Shown here piece after piece: positions 1 through 9,741 of a stretch of DNA of 21,948 bases; within the stretch, counting starts at the first letter, position 1, and the number at the start of each line of letters is the position of its first letter. The notes under the pieces were generated by a model, which saw only the letters and a program-made list of their open reading frames with translations, did no database searches and was not told the origin of the DNA. Source of the DNA: Asterionellopsis glacialis (Eukaryota > Bacillariophyta > Plagiogrammaphyceae > Rhaphoneidales > Asterionellopsidaceae). The stretch covers positions 16,209 to 38,156 of the forward strand of contig WKLE02002221.1 of the NCBI GenBank assembly GCA_014885115.2. The letters are read 5' to 3'. The translations under genes and the position numbers were made by a program.

Positions 1-843
1 TGACAATGAATATTATTTCTGGCAAAAGTCACTATTCCAACTTGCTATTATCTGATTCTCCTGGACCTAGCTCGAACCGTAGTAGCTCTGATAATTCAGA
101 AAGTCATATCAATTGTAGTCCTACCAGCACCATACAAGGTACCTGGTATTAATAGTTCCTACATGGAGATGTTTCGATTTTGAGATTCGGAACTTTCTAC
201 CTCTAATTGATAGTACCGGTAGGTCCTGTACCAGTTACCCGGTACTAACTACTAGTTCATGGTCCTTGAGTAATCCTGGGACTACCGTGGAGACTACAGG
301 GAAGTGATCGTGTATGTATTTCAGTCTACGAATTGTCCTACCCACCTGTTACCAGTTGAAATCTACACACGTTTGTCTCTAGAGACTGCTGGTTCAGGTT
401 TTTTTTCAATTTTCACACTTCGCGCCTTGTATTACTTAGGGATCCATTTGGTTTGATTTTTTCATATTTTTATTCGTATTTTAATACCTATATTTATTAC
501 AGCCGTTATTCTAATTAGTATCAATCGATACCAACGGATCGGCTGGCTCATTATGTATCCCGTAAAATCGCGATATAACATTCGTGCCGACATCTTTGCT
601 CACGCCGAACTATCCATCCACGACGTAAAAAAGTTTTCGATACACATGTGAAAAATGATCACTTGCCTTTGGGTGGAAAGAAGTTAGTCTGACGGCACGA
701 ACCGTACGAGTACTCGTACACTACTTAATCATAAACGGCAATTTTCATTACACGCTGTCACGGTCAACCCTCACGTTCCAACAAGAACAACATCAAACGA
801 ATCAGCGCATGGGCAGCGAAAGAGAGATCAAGTTGGGCCAAGC
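1..843. other. Intergenic, upstream of the 844-4077 gene
   Basis: No open reading frame of useful length is visible. Positions 131-250 hold a cluster of GTACC-type words (GGTACC at 138-143, an ACCGGT core near 214-220, CCGGTAC near 240). The same words occur in the other intergenic regions of this window. From 400 to 500 the sequence becomes T-rich, with an eight-T run near 400 and AT-rich DNA around 455-500. CpG is common here, for example around 565-625, unlike the block at 7210-14590. The promoter of the downstream gene should lie here, but I see no unambiguous TATA box at a fixed distance. Confidence 0.5.
138..245. repeat. GTACC-motif cluster
   Basis: GGTACC followed by TGGTA at 138-148, then TAGTACCGGT at 211-220, TGTACCAG near 227-234 and CCGGTACT near 239-246. 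These are variants of one short palindromic vocabulary (CTGGTAC / GTACCAG / ACCGGT) that recurs at 6974-7003, 7241-7254, 16849-16880 and 21360-21846. Their function is unknown to me. Confidence 0.5.
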
Positions 844-3800
844 ATGGAGTTAACGACACCATCTAGCCAATCCATACCACCTGCTCTGTACGATACCTCA
901 GCATCTAGTGGCTCTGGATCTGCATCACTGAGTGGTACTTCTGGATCATTTTCTGGTCGAAGTCGAAGAAAAATTCCACAACACCAAACCTCTTCGTACT
1001 ATTCGCAGCAGCACCAGCCACACCAAAGTTCTCATTACACAAATAATAACGCAACCATGAATGAAGGGTACACAACAAATGTTCCTTCATCGCCCTCTGG
1101 TAACAAAGGCATGTATCAGCAGCACCGTCGAATGGAACAAAGTTCACAGCATTACAGAAATGATTACAGTCGAGCACAACATGCAACTCTTCATCGTTCC
1201 AGTCCCAAGGGTGCTAGTAGAACCAGTTATAGTAGAAATGGAACCTTTAGTCCTGTAGCACAAAGTGAACCTAACTTTTCAAGTTCTGATGAAGCTCGAT
1301 TTTCAGCCTACGTCAATCGATTTGCAACATACGATCGAAGTGGCACTGGTAGTAGTAGCCGTCAACAACAACCACAAAGGCATTATGTTCCAACACAACA
1401 ACAACAACAACAACAACAACAAGAGGTAGGAGGAGTTGGGTCCTATCGAAGTAACACTTTGGGTCGTAAATTACGGTATGATAATTCGGCAACATATTCC
1501 CTTAGTCCGGAAAGTGTAAAGACTGCACGAAGTGTTCCTACAATAGCTAGGCAACGTAATAGCCATGGGTACTACAATCACCATCATCCACCAGATCCAC
1601 CAGAACATCGAATTTATCGGACAACCGGATCAGAACCAGGGGTGAGTGGGTGGCAGCACGAACATGAGTTTGAACATGAGAATCCACATCATAGTGATAC
1701 TATGATGCATTTGCCTTTGGATCTGCAACACCATGAAGGGCAACCTTACTTTCATGGTGTTGAGGGGGGGAGTCCAAATAGCATTGAAACACCACCACGA
1801 CGGTCTGTTACAGAACTAAAGCGAAGATTGTGGGATGGCGAAGAAGCATTGCAAGTATCAGTTCGACCATCTTTACATGGACACGGAGATTCACATCCTC
1901 AAGATTGGTCACATTATCAGGGACCTGAATTAGCTGGAGGAGAGGGACTTCGAGCGTCACGATCCTTGTCACCGGGAAGGAGACAATACCGTAATCATCA
2001 AAGCTGGGCAGATCATGATGATCGGCATATCGTCCCTAATATCCACCGCGACAGTGATGTGTTTGTACAAAATGATGCAACAATACCATTGCCATCACCA
2101 ACAAGATCATCTTCGACGGGAGTGTCACAATATAGAAAGGATATTGAGGGTGACCTTCAGGGAGAGCAACGTCGCCAGGAATCAAACAATCCCAATCATT
2201 ATCATCACAATGAAAATCCACCGGCGTTCAAGTCGAGATTTTATCAGGCTGCCATGGCTGCTCAAAGAGTTGGTGACTATCAACAACACGATCAGTTTGT
2301 GGAGGGGAAATCTAATTCTGAAGGGAGTCATAGACGATCACTTCTACAAACCCCCGGGCATGACAATATTCACCCTCCATATTCCAATAGATCAGAGGAA
2401 GCTCTACCACCAGAACAAGGTGATGTTGCAAGTCTTGTGGCAAAGTTGAGTGCAGCACAAATGAGTGGAGAAGATCCTGGAAAAGCCTTAGAAAAAATCA
2501 ATGCAATTCTCCGTGCAGAAAGTAATAGTACTGTAAGTCACGGAATTTCTGCAAGGGGGGGTCGCCAACATGAGTTTGAGGAGCAAGAACAAGAACAACA
2601 GGAGCAGCATCGTACAATTAGTGATGATAGTGATGAATCGTCTGGTGACGACTCAGAAGATACAAGTGTTTCATCCATAACCAACCCATCTTACGCTACC
2701 GGGAAACCACCAATTGAAAGTATTCAGGACACCGTTCCACCCAAACATTTGTCGATGTCAAACTTTCGTAGACCAAGACCATCTGGACTTGAAGCATACA
2801 ATAATAACAATAGGGGAACACCAACTGCAAAGGCGAACAATGAAGGTCATCCGCCTCCATCATCAATTAATGTAAATGACGGTTCCCCGAAGAAAGTCAG
2901 CCAACAACTCAATAAGCTTGATGCGCATATCAACTCCGCAAGTAATCAGCAATATAATGCAGCAGCTATTGCCTTAAAAATTCAAAAATGGGATGAAATG
3001 AGTGATTCCGACTATGGGCGTAATCAAGACAAATCACCAAGTGCCCCGTCGGGACAAAGCCCTTTTAAACCACGCCAGCGTGGTGGTGCGGTGCAAATGC
3101 TATCTCCTAATTCCAGCTTTAATGAAAGTACTCCCGGTACAGTCAATACGGAGGATTTGGGAAGCATCATGACTCCATTAGATGAAAAAGAGTATGTAAG
3201 CGAAGAGGAAGATGATTACGTATCAGAAACTTTGAAACCTGTAACTAGAATGGAACTTGCACAAAGACGTTCGCACCCATGGGATAGTAAAGCAAAAGGA
3301 AATGGCAGACGAAATGGATCTGTTGGGCTTGATAGTGTTGGAGTGGAGAGTAACAGTGTTCTTGAAATTTCTGAGGGTGGCAGTATATTTGAATCCTCTT
3401 TCGGTGGAACTTCAGGGACACCGGATAAGTCGATTCTTGACGCAGAACAGCAACATGCAAATAACATGTCTCAAGAATTTGATGATGCATGGGTTGACCT
3501 TCCGTCAAGTACCTTCTTCCCAGCAAAAAAGAAGGCCAACTTTGAACAGAAGACAGCTCCTCGTAGCTATAACCTTGTAGACGATGACTATGGGCCTAAA
3601 AGGTCCAAGTCGAGAGCTCAACGAAACGTAGATGCTTTAAATACGACGTCGTCAAGCATTACCAGCGATATTATGGAAGCTTTTTCTGGCAAGGACGACC
3701 TCCTCAATGACGTTCCTGCCGCTACTACTGCCACCACCACCCCTGATAATTCTTTTGATAACGTAAATGTCTCCTTTTATGACAGTCCAGCGACAAAGAT

Positions 3801-4077
3801 ACCTCCAGATGAAGGTGTTGCTGCTAAACGTCAATCTTCGGAGACTAAGCGCAGAAAAGGAGGCGGGTTATTTGGAAACCGCAATAGCACAATGGGTGGA
3901 ACACCATTGTTATGCGGATCAAGACCAGATGACAACGATGAGCGTAGCTTTAGAAAATCAGCACGAAGTGCAAGTACGTCTAAATCACCAGGTCGCCGTC
4001 GCCGATCCCTAAGTAAGTCAAAGTCTCCGGGAAGGCGCTGGTTTGGAAGTAAGAAGTCCACAATGGGTCATATTTAA
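844..4077 (+). CDS. Large disordered Q/N/H/S-rich protein of unknown function
   Basis: This is an intact 1077-residue frame starting at an ATG in good context (AGCATGG). I do not recognise a family. Composition is mostly low complexity: S/Y/Q/H-rich in the first 150 residues, ten glutamines at residues 185-194, E/Q and D/S-rich acidic stretches near 580-616. Between these are islands that look conserved or helical: about 321-342 (TELKRRLWDGEEALQV), 462-475 (FKSRFYQAAMAAQ), 530-560 (SLVAKLSAAQ then KALEKINAILRAES) and 879-887 (FDDAWVDLP). The last 80 residues are basic, with repeated SPGRR and two FG-x3-STMG elements (about 1010-1019 and 1067-1076). No signal peptide or membrane segment is visible. 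The tail could bind nucleic acid or be a phosphorylation or assembly site; that is inference. The neighbour at 4574-6262 is convergent. Confidence 0.85.
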   Translation: MELTTPSSQSIPPALYDTSASSGSGSASLSGTSGSFSGRSRRKIPQHQTSSYYSQQHQPHQSSHYTNNNATMNEGYTTNVPSSPSGNKGMYQQHRRMEQSSQHYRNDYSRAQHATLHRSSPKGASRTSYSRNGTFSPVAQSEPNFSSSDEARFSAYVNRFATYDRSGTGSSSRQQQPQRHYVPTQQQQQQQQQEVGGVGSYRSNTLGRKLRYDNSATYSLSPESVKTARSVPTIARQRNSHGYYNHHHPPDPPEHRIYRTTGSEPGVSGWQHEHEFEHENPHHSDTMMHLPLDLQHHEGQPYFHGVEGGSPNSIETPPRRSVTELKRRLWDGEEALQVSVRPSLHGHGDSHPQDWSHYQGPELAGGEGLRASRSLSPGRRQYRNHQSWADHDDRHIVPNIHRDSDVFVQNDATIPLPSPTRSSSTGVSQYRKDIEGDLQGEQRRQESNNPNHYHHNENPPAFKSRFYQAAMAAQRVGDYQQHDQFVEGKSNSEGSHRRSLLQTPGHDNIHPPYSNRSEEALPPEQGDVASLVAKLSAAQMSGEDPGKALEKINAILRAESNSTVSHGISARGGRQHEFEEQEQEQQEQHRTISDDSDESSGDDSEDTSVSSITNPSYATGKPPIESIQDTVPPKHLSMSNFRRPRPSGLEAYNNNNRGTPTAKANNEGHPPPSSINVNDGSPKKVSQQLNKLDAHINSASNQQYNAAAIALKIQKWDEMSDSDYGRNQDKSPSAPSGQSPFKPRQRGGAVQMLSPNSSFNESTPGTVNTEDLGSIMTPLDEKEYVSEEEDDYVSETLKPVTRMELAQRRSHPWDSKAKGNGRRNGSVGLDSVGVESNSVLEISEGGSIFESSFGGTSGTPDKSILDAEQQHANNMSQEFDDAWVDLPSSTFFPAKKKANFEQKTAPRSYNLVDDDYGPKRSKSRAQRNVDALNTTSSSITSDIMEAFSGKDDLLNDVPAATTATTTPDNSFDNVNVSFYDSPATKIPPDEGVAAKRQSSETKRRKGGGLFGNRNSTMGGTPLLCGSRPDDNDERSFRKSARSASTSKSPGRRRRSLSKSKSPGRRWFGSKKSTMGHI
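1396..1425 (+). repeat. CAA trinucleotide tract (polyQ)
   Basis: Ten consecutive CAA codons give glutamines 185-194 of the 844-4077 protein. The codons are pure CAA, so the tract is prone to slippage and may vary in length between alleles. Confidence 0.9.
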
Positions 4078-4165
4078 AATGCAAAAATTGCCCTGCGTGC
4101 ATGCAAAATTCTTTCGGAAATCAAGTTTCGGTCTCCAGATACTGTAACGCGCTAGCAAAACACGT

Positions 4166-4435
4166 ATGAAATTTTACTTTGCAATATCAACTTTATTTTC
4201 CGACTGGTGGAGTAGTACAATACTACCCCTAATGCTTTTCTTTCTTTCATGTATTGATTTCATCAATGTATTTCAATCTAGATTCACCAGTAGTGGCATG
4301 CGAAAATTCAGCAGGAATGTGAGTCCAGGTAACAGAGCAAATCAATTTCTTTCGGAAGACATGAAACAAATAACTGATCTCATGGAGCATACATGCAGTT
4401 TACAACAAGCAACAAAAACGCGATTTCCAATATAA
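4166..4435 (+). CDS. Possible small ORF, or 3' UTR of upstream gene
   Basis: An ATG-started 89-codon frame begins 88 bases after the stop of the large gene on the same strand. Its first half is hydrophobic (residues about 18-36, including TILPLMLFFLSCIDFINVF), which could be a single membrane segment or signal anchor. The second half is basic and polar. I recognise no family. A frame this long can arise by chance in this composition, and the position fits a 3' untranslated region equally well. A transcript boundary or a homologue in a related genome would decide it. Confidence 0.15.
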   Translation: MKFYFAISTLFSDWWSSTILPLMLFFLSCIDFINVFQSRFTSSGMRKFSRNVSPGNRANQFLSEDMKQITDLMEHTCSLQQATKTRFPI

Positions 4436-4479
4436 CAATAATAAACAATGCAATATCATACCATACAAATTAGACAGTA

Positions 4480-4485
4480 TTTATT
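4480..4485 (-). terminator. Possible polyadenylation signal AATAAA
   Basis: TTTATT on the + strand reads AATAAA on the minus strand, about 90 bases beyond the stop of the 4574-6262 gene. The spacing is plausible, but this hexamer is frequent in AT-rich DNA and is not strictly required in protists. Confidence 0.25.
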
Positions 4486-4573
4486 CTATGTTTGGATGTA
4501 AAACAACATGCTAGTCAACAAACTTTATCAAGTGGAACTCGTAGCAATTTGGCACGACCCACTTATTTCAATT

Positions 4574-6262
4574 TTAAGATAACTGTACGCACCGGCCGTT
4601 ATTGCACTCAGAGGTACTTTTACACATACAATGCTTCGAACAATAACCACCATCAGGTACATGGGTTTCACCCGAAGAGCTAAACTTGAAGTCATCTATA
4701 ATGACCTTTACACGATCAGTATCAGTCATACCTGCGGGTCCCGTTTGGTCCTTCATCATCCATAAATTCATCCTCACTTCCATATCTGCAGGGAGACATT
4801 GAACATAGTCCGTTAATCCACTTTCAATGGCTGCTTCAGTCGTGTATGAGTGAGTCTTTCCTCCTCCAGCATCACTCGCCCAAGACACCATACCAGGATT
4901 CCAAGTGAAATTGTACCAATGATTACCTTGATCCAATGTAGTCCCACTAGCACCGGTATAAAAACGATAGAGTTGGGGACTGCCCGGTGGTTGCATGAGG
5001 AATTGAGCATCAGGATTAGTCGAACTCCCCCATTGGGATATTTCAACATCAACTTCATGGTTGTAGTTTTCATGACTCGCATAGTCCTCCGTAGTATCCC
5101 AAGTAAAAAGTCCTAAAATCAAATTATTAGGGAGCGACGAAGAGATGACTTCAGAGATGGAGTTGAGGACTTGAACACTCTTGACGGAAAAACTGAATGT
5201 TCCGTAGGGGAATGGCATTTCACTGTCGGGTAGAATTACACGCACTTCACTTGCTTCCCAATTTGATCCAACCTTTTTAAATTCCAAGGAGAGCTCATCC
5301 CCAACAACTGAGACAGTATTCTTGGTGAATTTGTTGTCACCAGGACCACAAATGCCCGATGACAGGCTTTCCTTGACTTCAACAGTATACTTGCCCCATA
5401 AATTGTTGAATCTGATTCTATCAGCATACTCGGGGAAGCAATACATGGAGGAGGATGGTGTCAATCCTGGTGATGGTGCAGAGACAGGAGCCGGTGTAAT
5501 GGGTGCATAGGTTTGATCGCATCGATTTGGATCGCATGCGGGTCCACAAATTGTAGGGTATTCAACTCCTGCCACCCGGGCACAAGCGTCTTGTTCGGTA
5601 GGGTAATCGGCAGACATGTGGTTTACAAGCCAGTCGATACGACTACCGCAAGAGTGTCCGTTCGCATCCATATCGAGAATTTCTTGAGTGCACTCGCTGC
5701 ACCCACAGGGTGATGGCGAAGGAGGAAGAGTAACTGGAGCAGCGGTTACGGGAGCAGCAGTTACGGGGTTTGGAGTTACGGGAGCAGCAGTTACGGGAGA
5801 TGGAGTGATTGGTGCCGGAGTAATAGGTGCCGAAGTCACTGGAGCAGAAGTCGTGGGAGGTGGTTGATTACATGTGTCTGGATTGCAAGGTCCACATTCG
5901 GTGGGGAATTCGACACTCGCGACTCGTCTACAGGCGTCTTCTTCCGTAGGATATGACTCTGGAAGGCTAATTAGATAATCAATACGATCTCCACAAGAAT
6001 ATTGTCCGGCTAATGTGTTCCAAACCTCTGTTGTACATGAACTACATCCACACCGAGTGACCACAGAAGTGGGCAATGGGGTGGGACTAGGACTGGGTGG
6101 TGGCGTGGGACTAGGCGTTTTTTGAGCTCTATCCATCATCAATCTACGATTTGCTGTTGAATGAACTTCTTTATTTTCCATTCTCTCGAGTCCACGAAGA
6201 GCTCCATCGGCTGGATAAGCAAGTAGGACTACAAAAGTAGCGATCTTCTTGGTGAACATCAT
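4574..6262 (-). CDS. Secreted GH16-like glucanase with duplicated Cys-rich modules
   Basis: The 562-residue protein starts at the first of two adjacent ATGs. Residues 1-20 form a signal peptide (KK, then hydrophobic ATFVVLLAYPADG). Two homologous Cys-rich modules follow at 71-131 and 186-248. Both read CGC-x2-CT, then SCG-x-RIDWL/YL, YPTE-x-DAC-x-RVA, E-F/Y-PT-x-CGP and a final C. Pro/Thr-rich linkers (APVT/APIT repeats) separate the modules. Residues 274-530 resemble the concanavalin-A-like fold of glycoside hydrolase family 16. The motif HEVDVEIS gives E403, D405 and E407, matching the E-x-D-x-E active site, in which the family uses the first Glu as nucleophile and the second as acid/base. 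A small Cys-rich tail (541-558) ends the protein. Likely role: cutting or binding a beta-glucan or other wall or storage polysaccharide outside the cell. The substrate cannot be told from sequence. A TATA-like CTATATAAAG lies only 3 bases before the ATG, too close for a core promoter for this start; the next in-frame Met (28) would lose the signal peptide, so the first ATG is preferred. Confidence 0.85.
   Translation of the reverse strand: MMFTKKIATFVVLLAYPADGALRGLERMENKEVHSTANRRLMMDRAQKTPSPTPPPSPSPTPLPTSVVTRCGCSSCTTEVWNTLAGQYSCGDRIDYLISLPESYPTEEDACRRVASVEFPTECGPCNPDTCNQPPPTTSAPVTSAPITPAPITPSPVTAAPVTPNPVTAAPVTAAPVTLPPSPSPCGCSECTQEILDMDANGHSCGSRIDWLVNHMSADYPTEQDACARVAGVEYPTICGPACDPNRCDQTYAPITPAPVSAPSPGLTPSSSMYCFPEYADRIRFNNLWGKYTVEVKESLSSGICGPGDNKFTKNTVSVVGDELSLEFKKVGSNWEASEVRVILPDSEMPFPYGTFSFSVKSVQVLNSISEVISSSLPNNLILGLFTWDTTEDYASHENYNHEVDVEISQWGSSTNPDAQFLMQPPGSPQLYRFYTGASGTTLDQGNHWYNFTWNPGMVSWASDAGGGKTHSYTTEAAIESGLTDYVQCLPADMEVRMNLWMMKDQTGPAGMTDTDRVKVIIDDFKFSSSGETHVPDGGYCSKHCMCKSTSECNNGRCVQLS
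5735..5860 (-). repeat. Pro/Thr linker-coding minisatellite
   Basis: Short imperfect units (GTTACGGGAGCAGCA and relatives on the + strand) encode the APVT/APIT-type linker between the two Cys modules of the GH16-like protein. Units vary by a few bases, as expected for an expanding and contracting spacer. Confidence 0.6.
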
Positions 6263-7209
6263 TGTCTTTATATAGAAATTCTTAACTTACTACTGACTAG
6301 GAAAATTACAGGTGTTGTATGCTTTACACTTGAATTTTTATGGAACGCGTCGATGGCGATCTAAAAGGGACACACGAGTGGTTGTAGTGTAGTCGCCTAT
6401 TTTTTGTGTTGTGTCAATGATTGTTGACTGTTGGTTGCATTTGCTCGGACTTGGTAATTTTCGAAATCCAATCCTGTACAAAAGTACCAGATACCTACGA
6501 TTTAGTTGGTACAGTACCTCCTGGGATCATAGACCCCCACCTATATTTTTTCTTCATTTTCATTCCTACGTGACAATTTAAGATTTGGATCCTACCTGGT
6601 ACAGGTACAGGTAGACTAATACCTTGGATAATGCCTGTTTTGATTCCTGCCGGGTTTACCAGAAAGTACGTACAGCACAAGTGCGAGGAAAACCCAGACA
6701 TTACCAGCACCTGTTAATAATGAATGTCCCAAGATTCTCCTAATGATATACGGTTCAATAAGAAGTACAAATCTTACTGGTATCTATATATGTATCAGGA
6801 TACTGTACTCATAAAAATCATATTGAACAGAGCAGTCATATGCCTTCTTCATATTATTTTTTTTTAAATCGTAAGTTTTTTCATTAGTCGTGTATTAAAA
6901 TTAATTATGTGTCTTGTGAAAAGCAGAGATAATGGTCAGAACATTAAGGTAGGTACTGTGTTTACCATACCTTACCTGGTACAGGTACCAGGTACCGGTA
7001 CACTTCGTAAGTTACTTCCTGCCGTACCTGGTACAGATTGTACATAGCATGATTATCCAGGACCGCTGGGTCTTGGGTTTGAACAACTATCTGAACGGGT
7101 ACTTGTACCTAGAGTTGGACCTACCTGTACGTGTACCATCTTACTGACTTCGAGGGCGTGACAGTATGCCACAAGCTTCACCATTTTCTGATCCAAAACT
7201 ATTTTTTAC
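6263..7209. other. Intergenic with GTACC palindromes
   Basis: This is the promoter-side flank of the minus-strand GH16-like gene. I see no convincing gene. GTACC-type words are dense: around 6482-6515, 6598-6612, 6974-7003, 7027-7036 and 7096-7140. CpG is still present (for example 6345-6355, 6670, 6869, 7150), so this lies outside the CpG-poor block to its right. Confidence 0.55.
6974..7003. repeat. Nested CTGGTAC/GTACCAG palindromes
   Basis: CCTGGTAC at 6975-6982 and GTACCAGG at 6985-6992 form an 8-bp inverted repeat with a 2-base spacer. It runs directly into GGTACC and ACCGGT cores up to about 7001. This is the densest example of the motif family in the left half of the window. Confidence 0.7.
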
Positions 7210-7240
7210 GCTACACAATGGTTCTTCAACAAAAAAGAAT

Positions 7241-7254
7241 GTACCTGGTACCTG
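7241..7254. repeat. GTACCTGGTACC motif
   Basis: Two overlapping GTACC words (GTACCTGGTACCTG) sit at the left margin of the CpG-poor block. They are the last dense instance of this motif family before it thins out inside the block. Confidence 0.5.
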
Positions 7255-7858
7255 CTAATATGAGTTCAATATCTGTACTCTAGCTAGTAGTGGAAGATCA
7301 TGAGAATTTGCCTGAATAAAATACAACCAACTTGAAGTTACTTGGAGACACAAGAACAGGCCACCATTCAAAATAACACAAGTAGAGTAGTAATTGAGGA
7401 CAAAATCATTGTAGGCATAGCCTCCATAGAGTTGTGGACTATGTGGATTATAATGAAATAAAGATGGAGAATGTGAATGTCCACAAAAAAAGAACTTGAC
7501 ACATATGTTGCATCCAAATTCACAGCAAAATTATGAAGACCAGAATGCTTTCATATACCTCCTCATGTAATCAACTACAATCTTAAAGGGAATTCAAACA
7601 AATAGGAGCTTCTGTGTTGTTGAAGCATCATAGATAGTAGTGTGCTGGTCTGTGGAATTTTAAGATTGACATGATTTCAGATTCCCATTAGAACAAAAGA
7701 AATTTGGAAGAACATTTTCATGAGGACGGAGGAAATATGTAAGAACATGTAGAGGATGGGCACCAGAACACAAGAGAAGGGGGGGTTCTTGTTTCAATTA
7801 ATGAGTGATTTGTAATATGAGTTATGTACCCATGGGTAGATCAGACCTGTGGTGGGTT

Positions 7859-8143
7859 GATGAAAGCAGAAAAAAGCTACTCACAGGCAAAATTGCTGTT
7901 CTGTTTTGGTTGGCTTGGAAATATTTTAATTAAGATAATGAGATTTATTTTGTCTAAAGCAACAAGATTATCTTTATCATAGCTACCAAAACAATTTGGG
8001 ATGATGAAAGCAGAAACAAGCTACTCGCAGGCAAAATTCCTGTTCTGTTTTAGTTGGCTTGGAAATATTTTAATTAAGATAATGAGATCTATTTTATCTA
8101 AAACAACAAGATTATCTTTGTTATAGCCACCAAAACAATTTAG
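7859..8143. repeat. Tandem duplication, two ~144-bp copies
   Basis: Copy 1 starts at 7859 and copy 2 at 8003, both with GATGAAAGCAGAA and ending near ACAATTT. I count about 11 differences in 141 aligned bases (about 92% identity), mostly transitions. One difference is ACTCACAG in copy 1 against ACTCGCAG in copy 2, which is what CpG decay produces. No coding frame is shared. Confidence 0.9.
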
Positions 8144-8403
8144 CATGCAGGGGGGGGCATTATACAGAGAAGAACATATAGTAGAGGTCATCCAGGGAGC
8201 CCAAGGAACAGCAGTACTTTTTCTTAATAGGTTAAGGACATTTGAATTCTTTTTTCTTGTCAATGTCATCATACTAGTATTGTTATCTTTGTTTATCTTT
8301 CTCTGCTTATATTAAGAAGATGCATCTGGTTTAGTCAGGTCTCTATAATATTACATCCATGGAGATCTTTGTTACAAGATTCCCAACAAGTTATTGAAAG
8401 AGA

Positions 8404-8541
8404 TGCTTCCTCTCAAAGTGTGATAAATTTGACCCAAGTTTTTCATATACAAATCATATAGTGACCATTTGAAGCACTTAGTAGTTGCTTTCTCTCAAGT
8501 GTGTGGAATTTGACCAAAGCCTTCTATATACAAATTGTATA
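8404..8541. repeat. Diverged direct repeat pair, ~57 bp
   Basis: Unit A (8404-8460) and unit B (8486-8541) both read TGCTT-CTCTCAA, then AATTTGACC, then TATACAAAT and end in TATA, with roughly three quarters of bases shared. The spacing is about 82 bases. This is an old, decayed tandem duplication. Confidence 0.65.
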
Positions 8542-8649
8542 CCACAAAAACAGTACATTTCTTCCTCCTGAATTGTCTATGAAAGTACAATTTACATCCA
8601 CCAATATTAAATGATGCATTTCTTAGGTCAAGCTTGGAATTTTGGTTTC

Positions 8650-8688
8650 AAATAAGAAATTTCAAGCTTAAAAAATGGTTTCTTATTT
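8650..8688. repeat. Inverted repeat, 10-bp perfect arms
   Basis: AAATAAGAAA at 8650-8659 pairs with TTTCTTATTT at 8679-8688 across a 19-base loop. It is AT-only apart from one pair, so it may be chance in this composition. The word CAAGCTT recurs at 8629, 8662 and 8791 nearby. Confidence 0.45.
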
Positions 8689-9721
8689 AGCACATATAGG
8701 GTTAGGGTTTTGATTTAAAAATGACATTTAAATTTTATTTAAGACCATGAGGATGTTAGAATGAGTTCGTTCAATAAAATATTTCTTATTGCAAGCTTGA
8801 GATTTTGAGTACAGGCCATATAGAGAGAGAAAATGAAAACTATCTAATCTATTATTCTTGAAAGCAGCAACTTTTGTGAAAATATGTGATTTGTCTTGAC
8901 AAATTTAAGACAATGTGTGCAATCATAATGAGCATTCATAGAATCTCATACAACATGTTGTAGCATTTTAGAGCAGTAGCCAAGAGACCCAAGAAAGGTA
9001 AATTCCTGGTGCATCCTCATCATAATATTGTTTATCAGTTTCAATATATTTGCTAATTCTCTTACTGTGATTACAGACCAGCCCTTGTAACTGTGTATTT
9101 TTCACCTGTCATCACCAAACATGCCTGGGCACAACAAATCCAAGGAGGGTGCTCCACCTATATTGTTTTTCCTTGTACTTTACCAAGTTCTTTATTCTGT
9201 GTGCAAGCAGTCATGTTATACAGAGTAGTACATGCTACATATTTCCTTTGTGACTGGGTTTTCAATTCCTTTTCTGTCTTGTTGACTTGTACAAATACAA
9301 ATATATTTATTATATACTAGCCAAAAGTGATAGGCAGATATTGGTGTCATAAGCTGTTCCATCAAAGTCTTGGTCCTTGTATATGATGTTTAGTACATCA
9401 AGGGTGTTTCTTGAGGTGTTGTTACTAGTACTGATGATAATAATGTTGACTGATAAAGAATGGTGAAATCTTAAGAATTGAATATGTTTTGTGTTACTCA
9501 AATGAAAACATCCAAAAGTTCTGTTGCAAGACCAACCAAATAATTCTTCTTTTTGAAGTACAAGTACTTTATTCAAGCAGTACAAGCTGAGAGAAGAAGT
9601 ACCTGGTACTATGCTTGCACATACAATACTTTGAGCTTTTTTTTTTTTAATTTCAAATTATTATATAATTAGTCTAGACAAGAAATAGACAACTAAATTG
9701 TGCCAATGCCCCAGTTTTTTT

Positions 9722-9741
9722 AATGCAAGAATCCTTGCATT
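9722..9741. repeat. Hairpin, 8-bp perfect arms, 4-base loop
   Basis: AATGCAAG at 9722-9729 and CTTGCATT at 9734-9741 form a perfect stem with loop AATC, followed by a T-run. The T-rich 3' side resembles a Pol III stop, but no promoter boxes or small-RNA features accompany it. Confidence 0.5.

Larger units (their letters stand above)
4078..4573. other. Intergenic between convergent genes
   Basis: This holds the 3' flanks of the left (+) and right (-) genes. It is A/T-rich towards 4400-4500. A small ATG-started frame of 89 codons lies at 4166-4435 (listed separately at low confidence). No other structure is evident. Confidence 0.6.

Noticed and set aside
6266..6275. TATA box CTATATAAAG for the GH16-like gene
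   Set aside because: It lies only 3 bases before the ATG. A start driven from it would be inside the reading frame and lose the signal peptide.
8697..8714. Telomere-like AGGGTTAGGGTTTT
   Set aside because: Only two TTAGGG-type units; too short to be a telomere or an interstitial telomeric array, and expected occasionally by chance.
9093..9320. Short open frames inside the AT-rich block (also 8021-8272, 9310-9585, 10628-10885, 12303-12596, 13796-13978)
   Set aside because: They are 60-97 codons, several overlap on opposite strands, and their translations are biased by AT-rich sequence with no recognisable motif.
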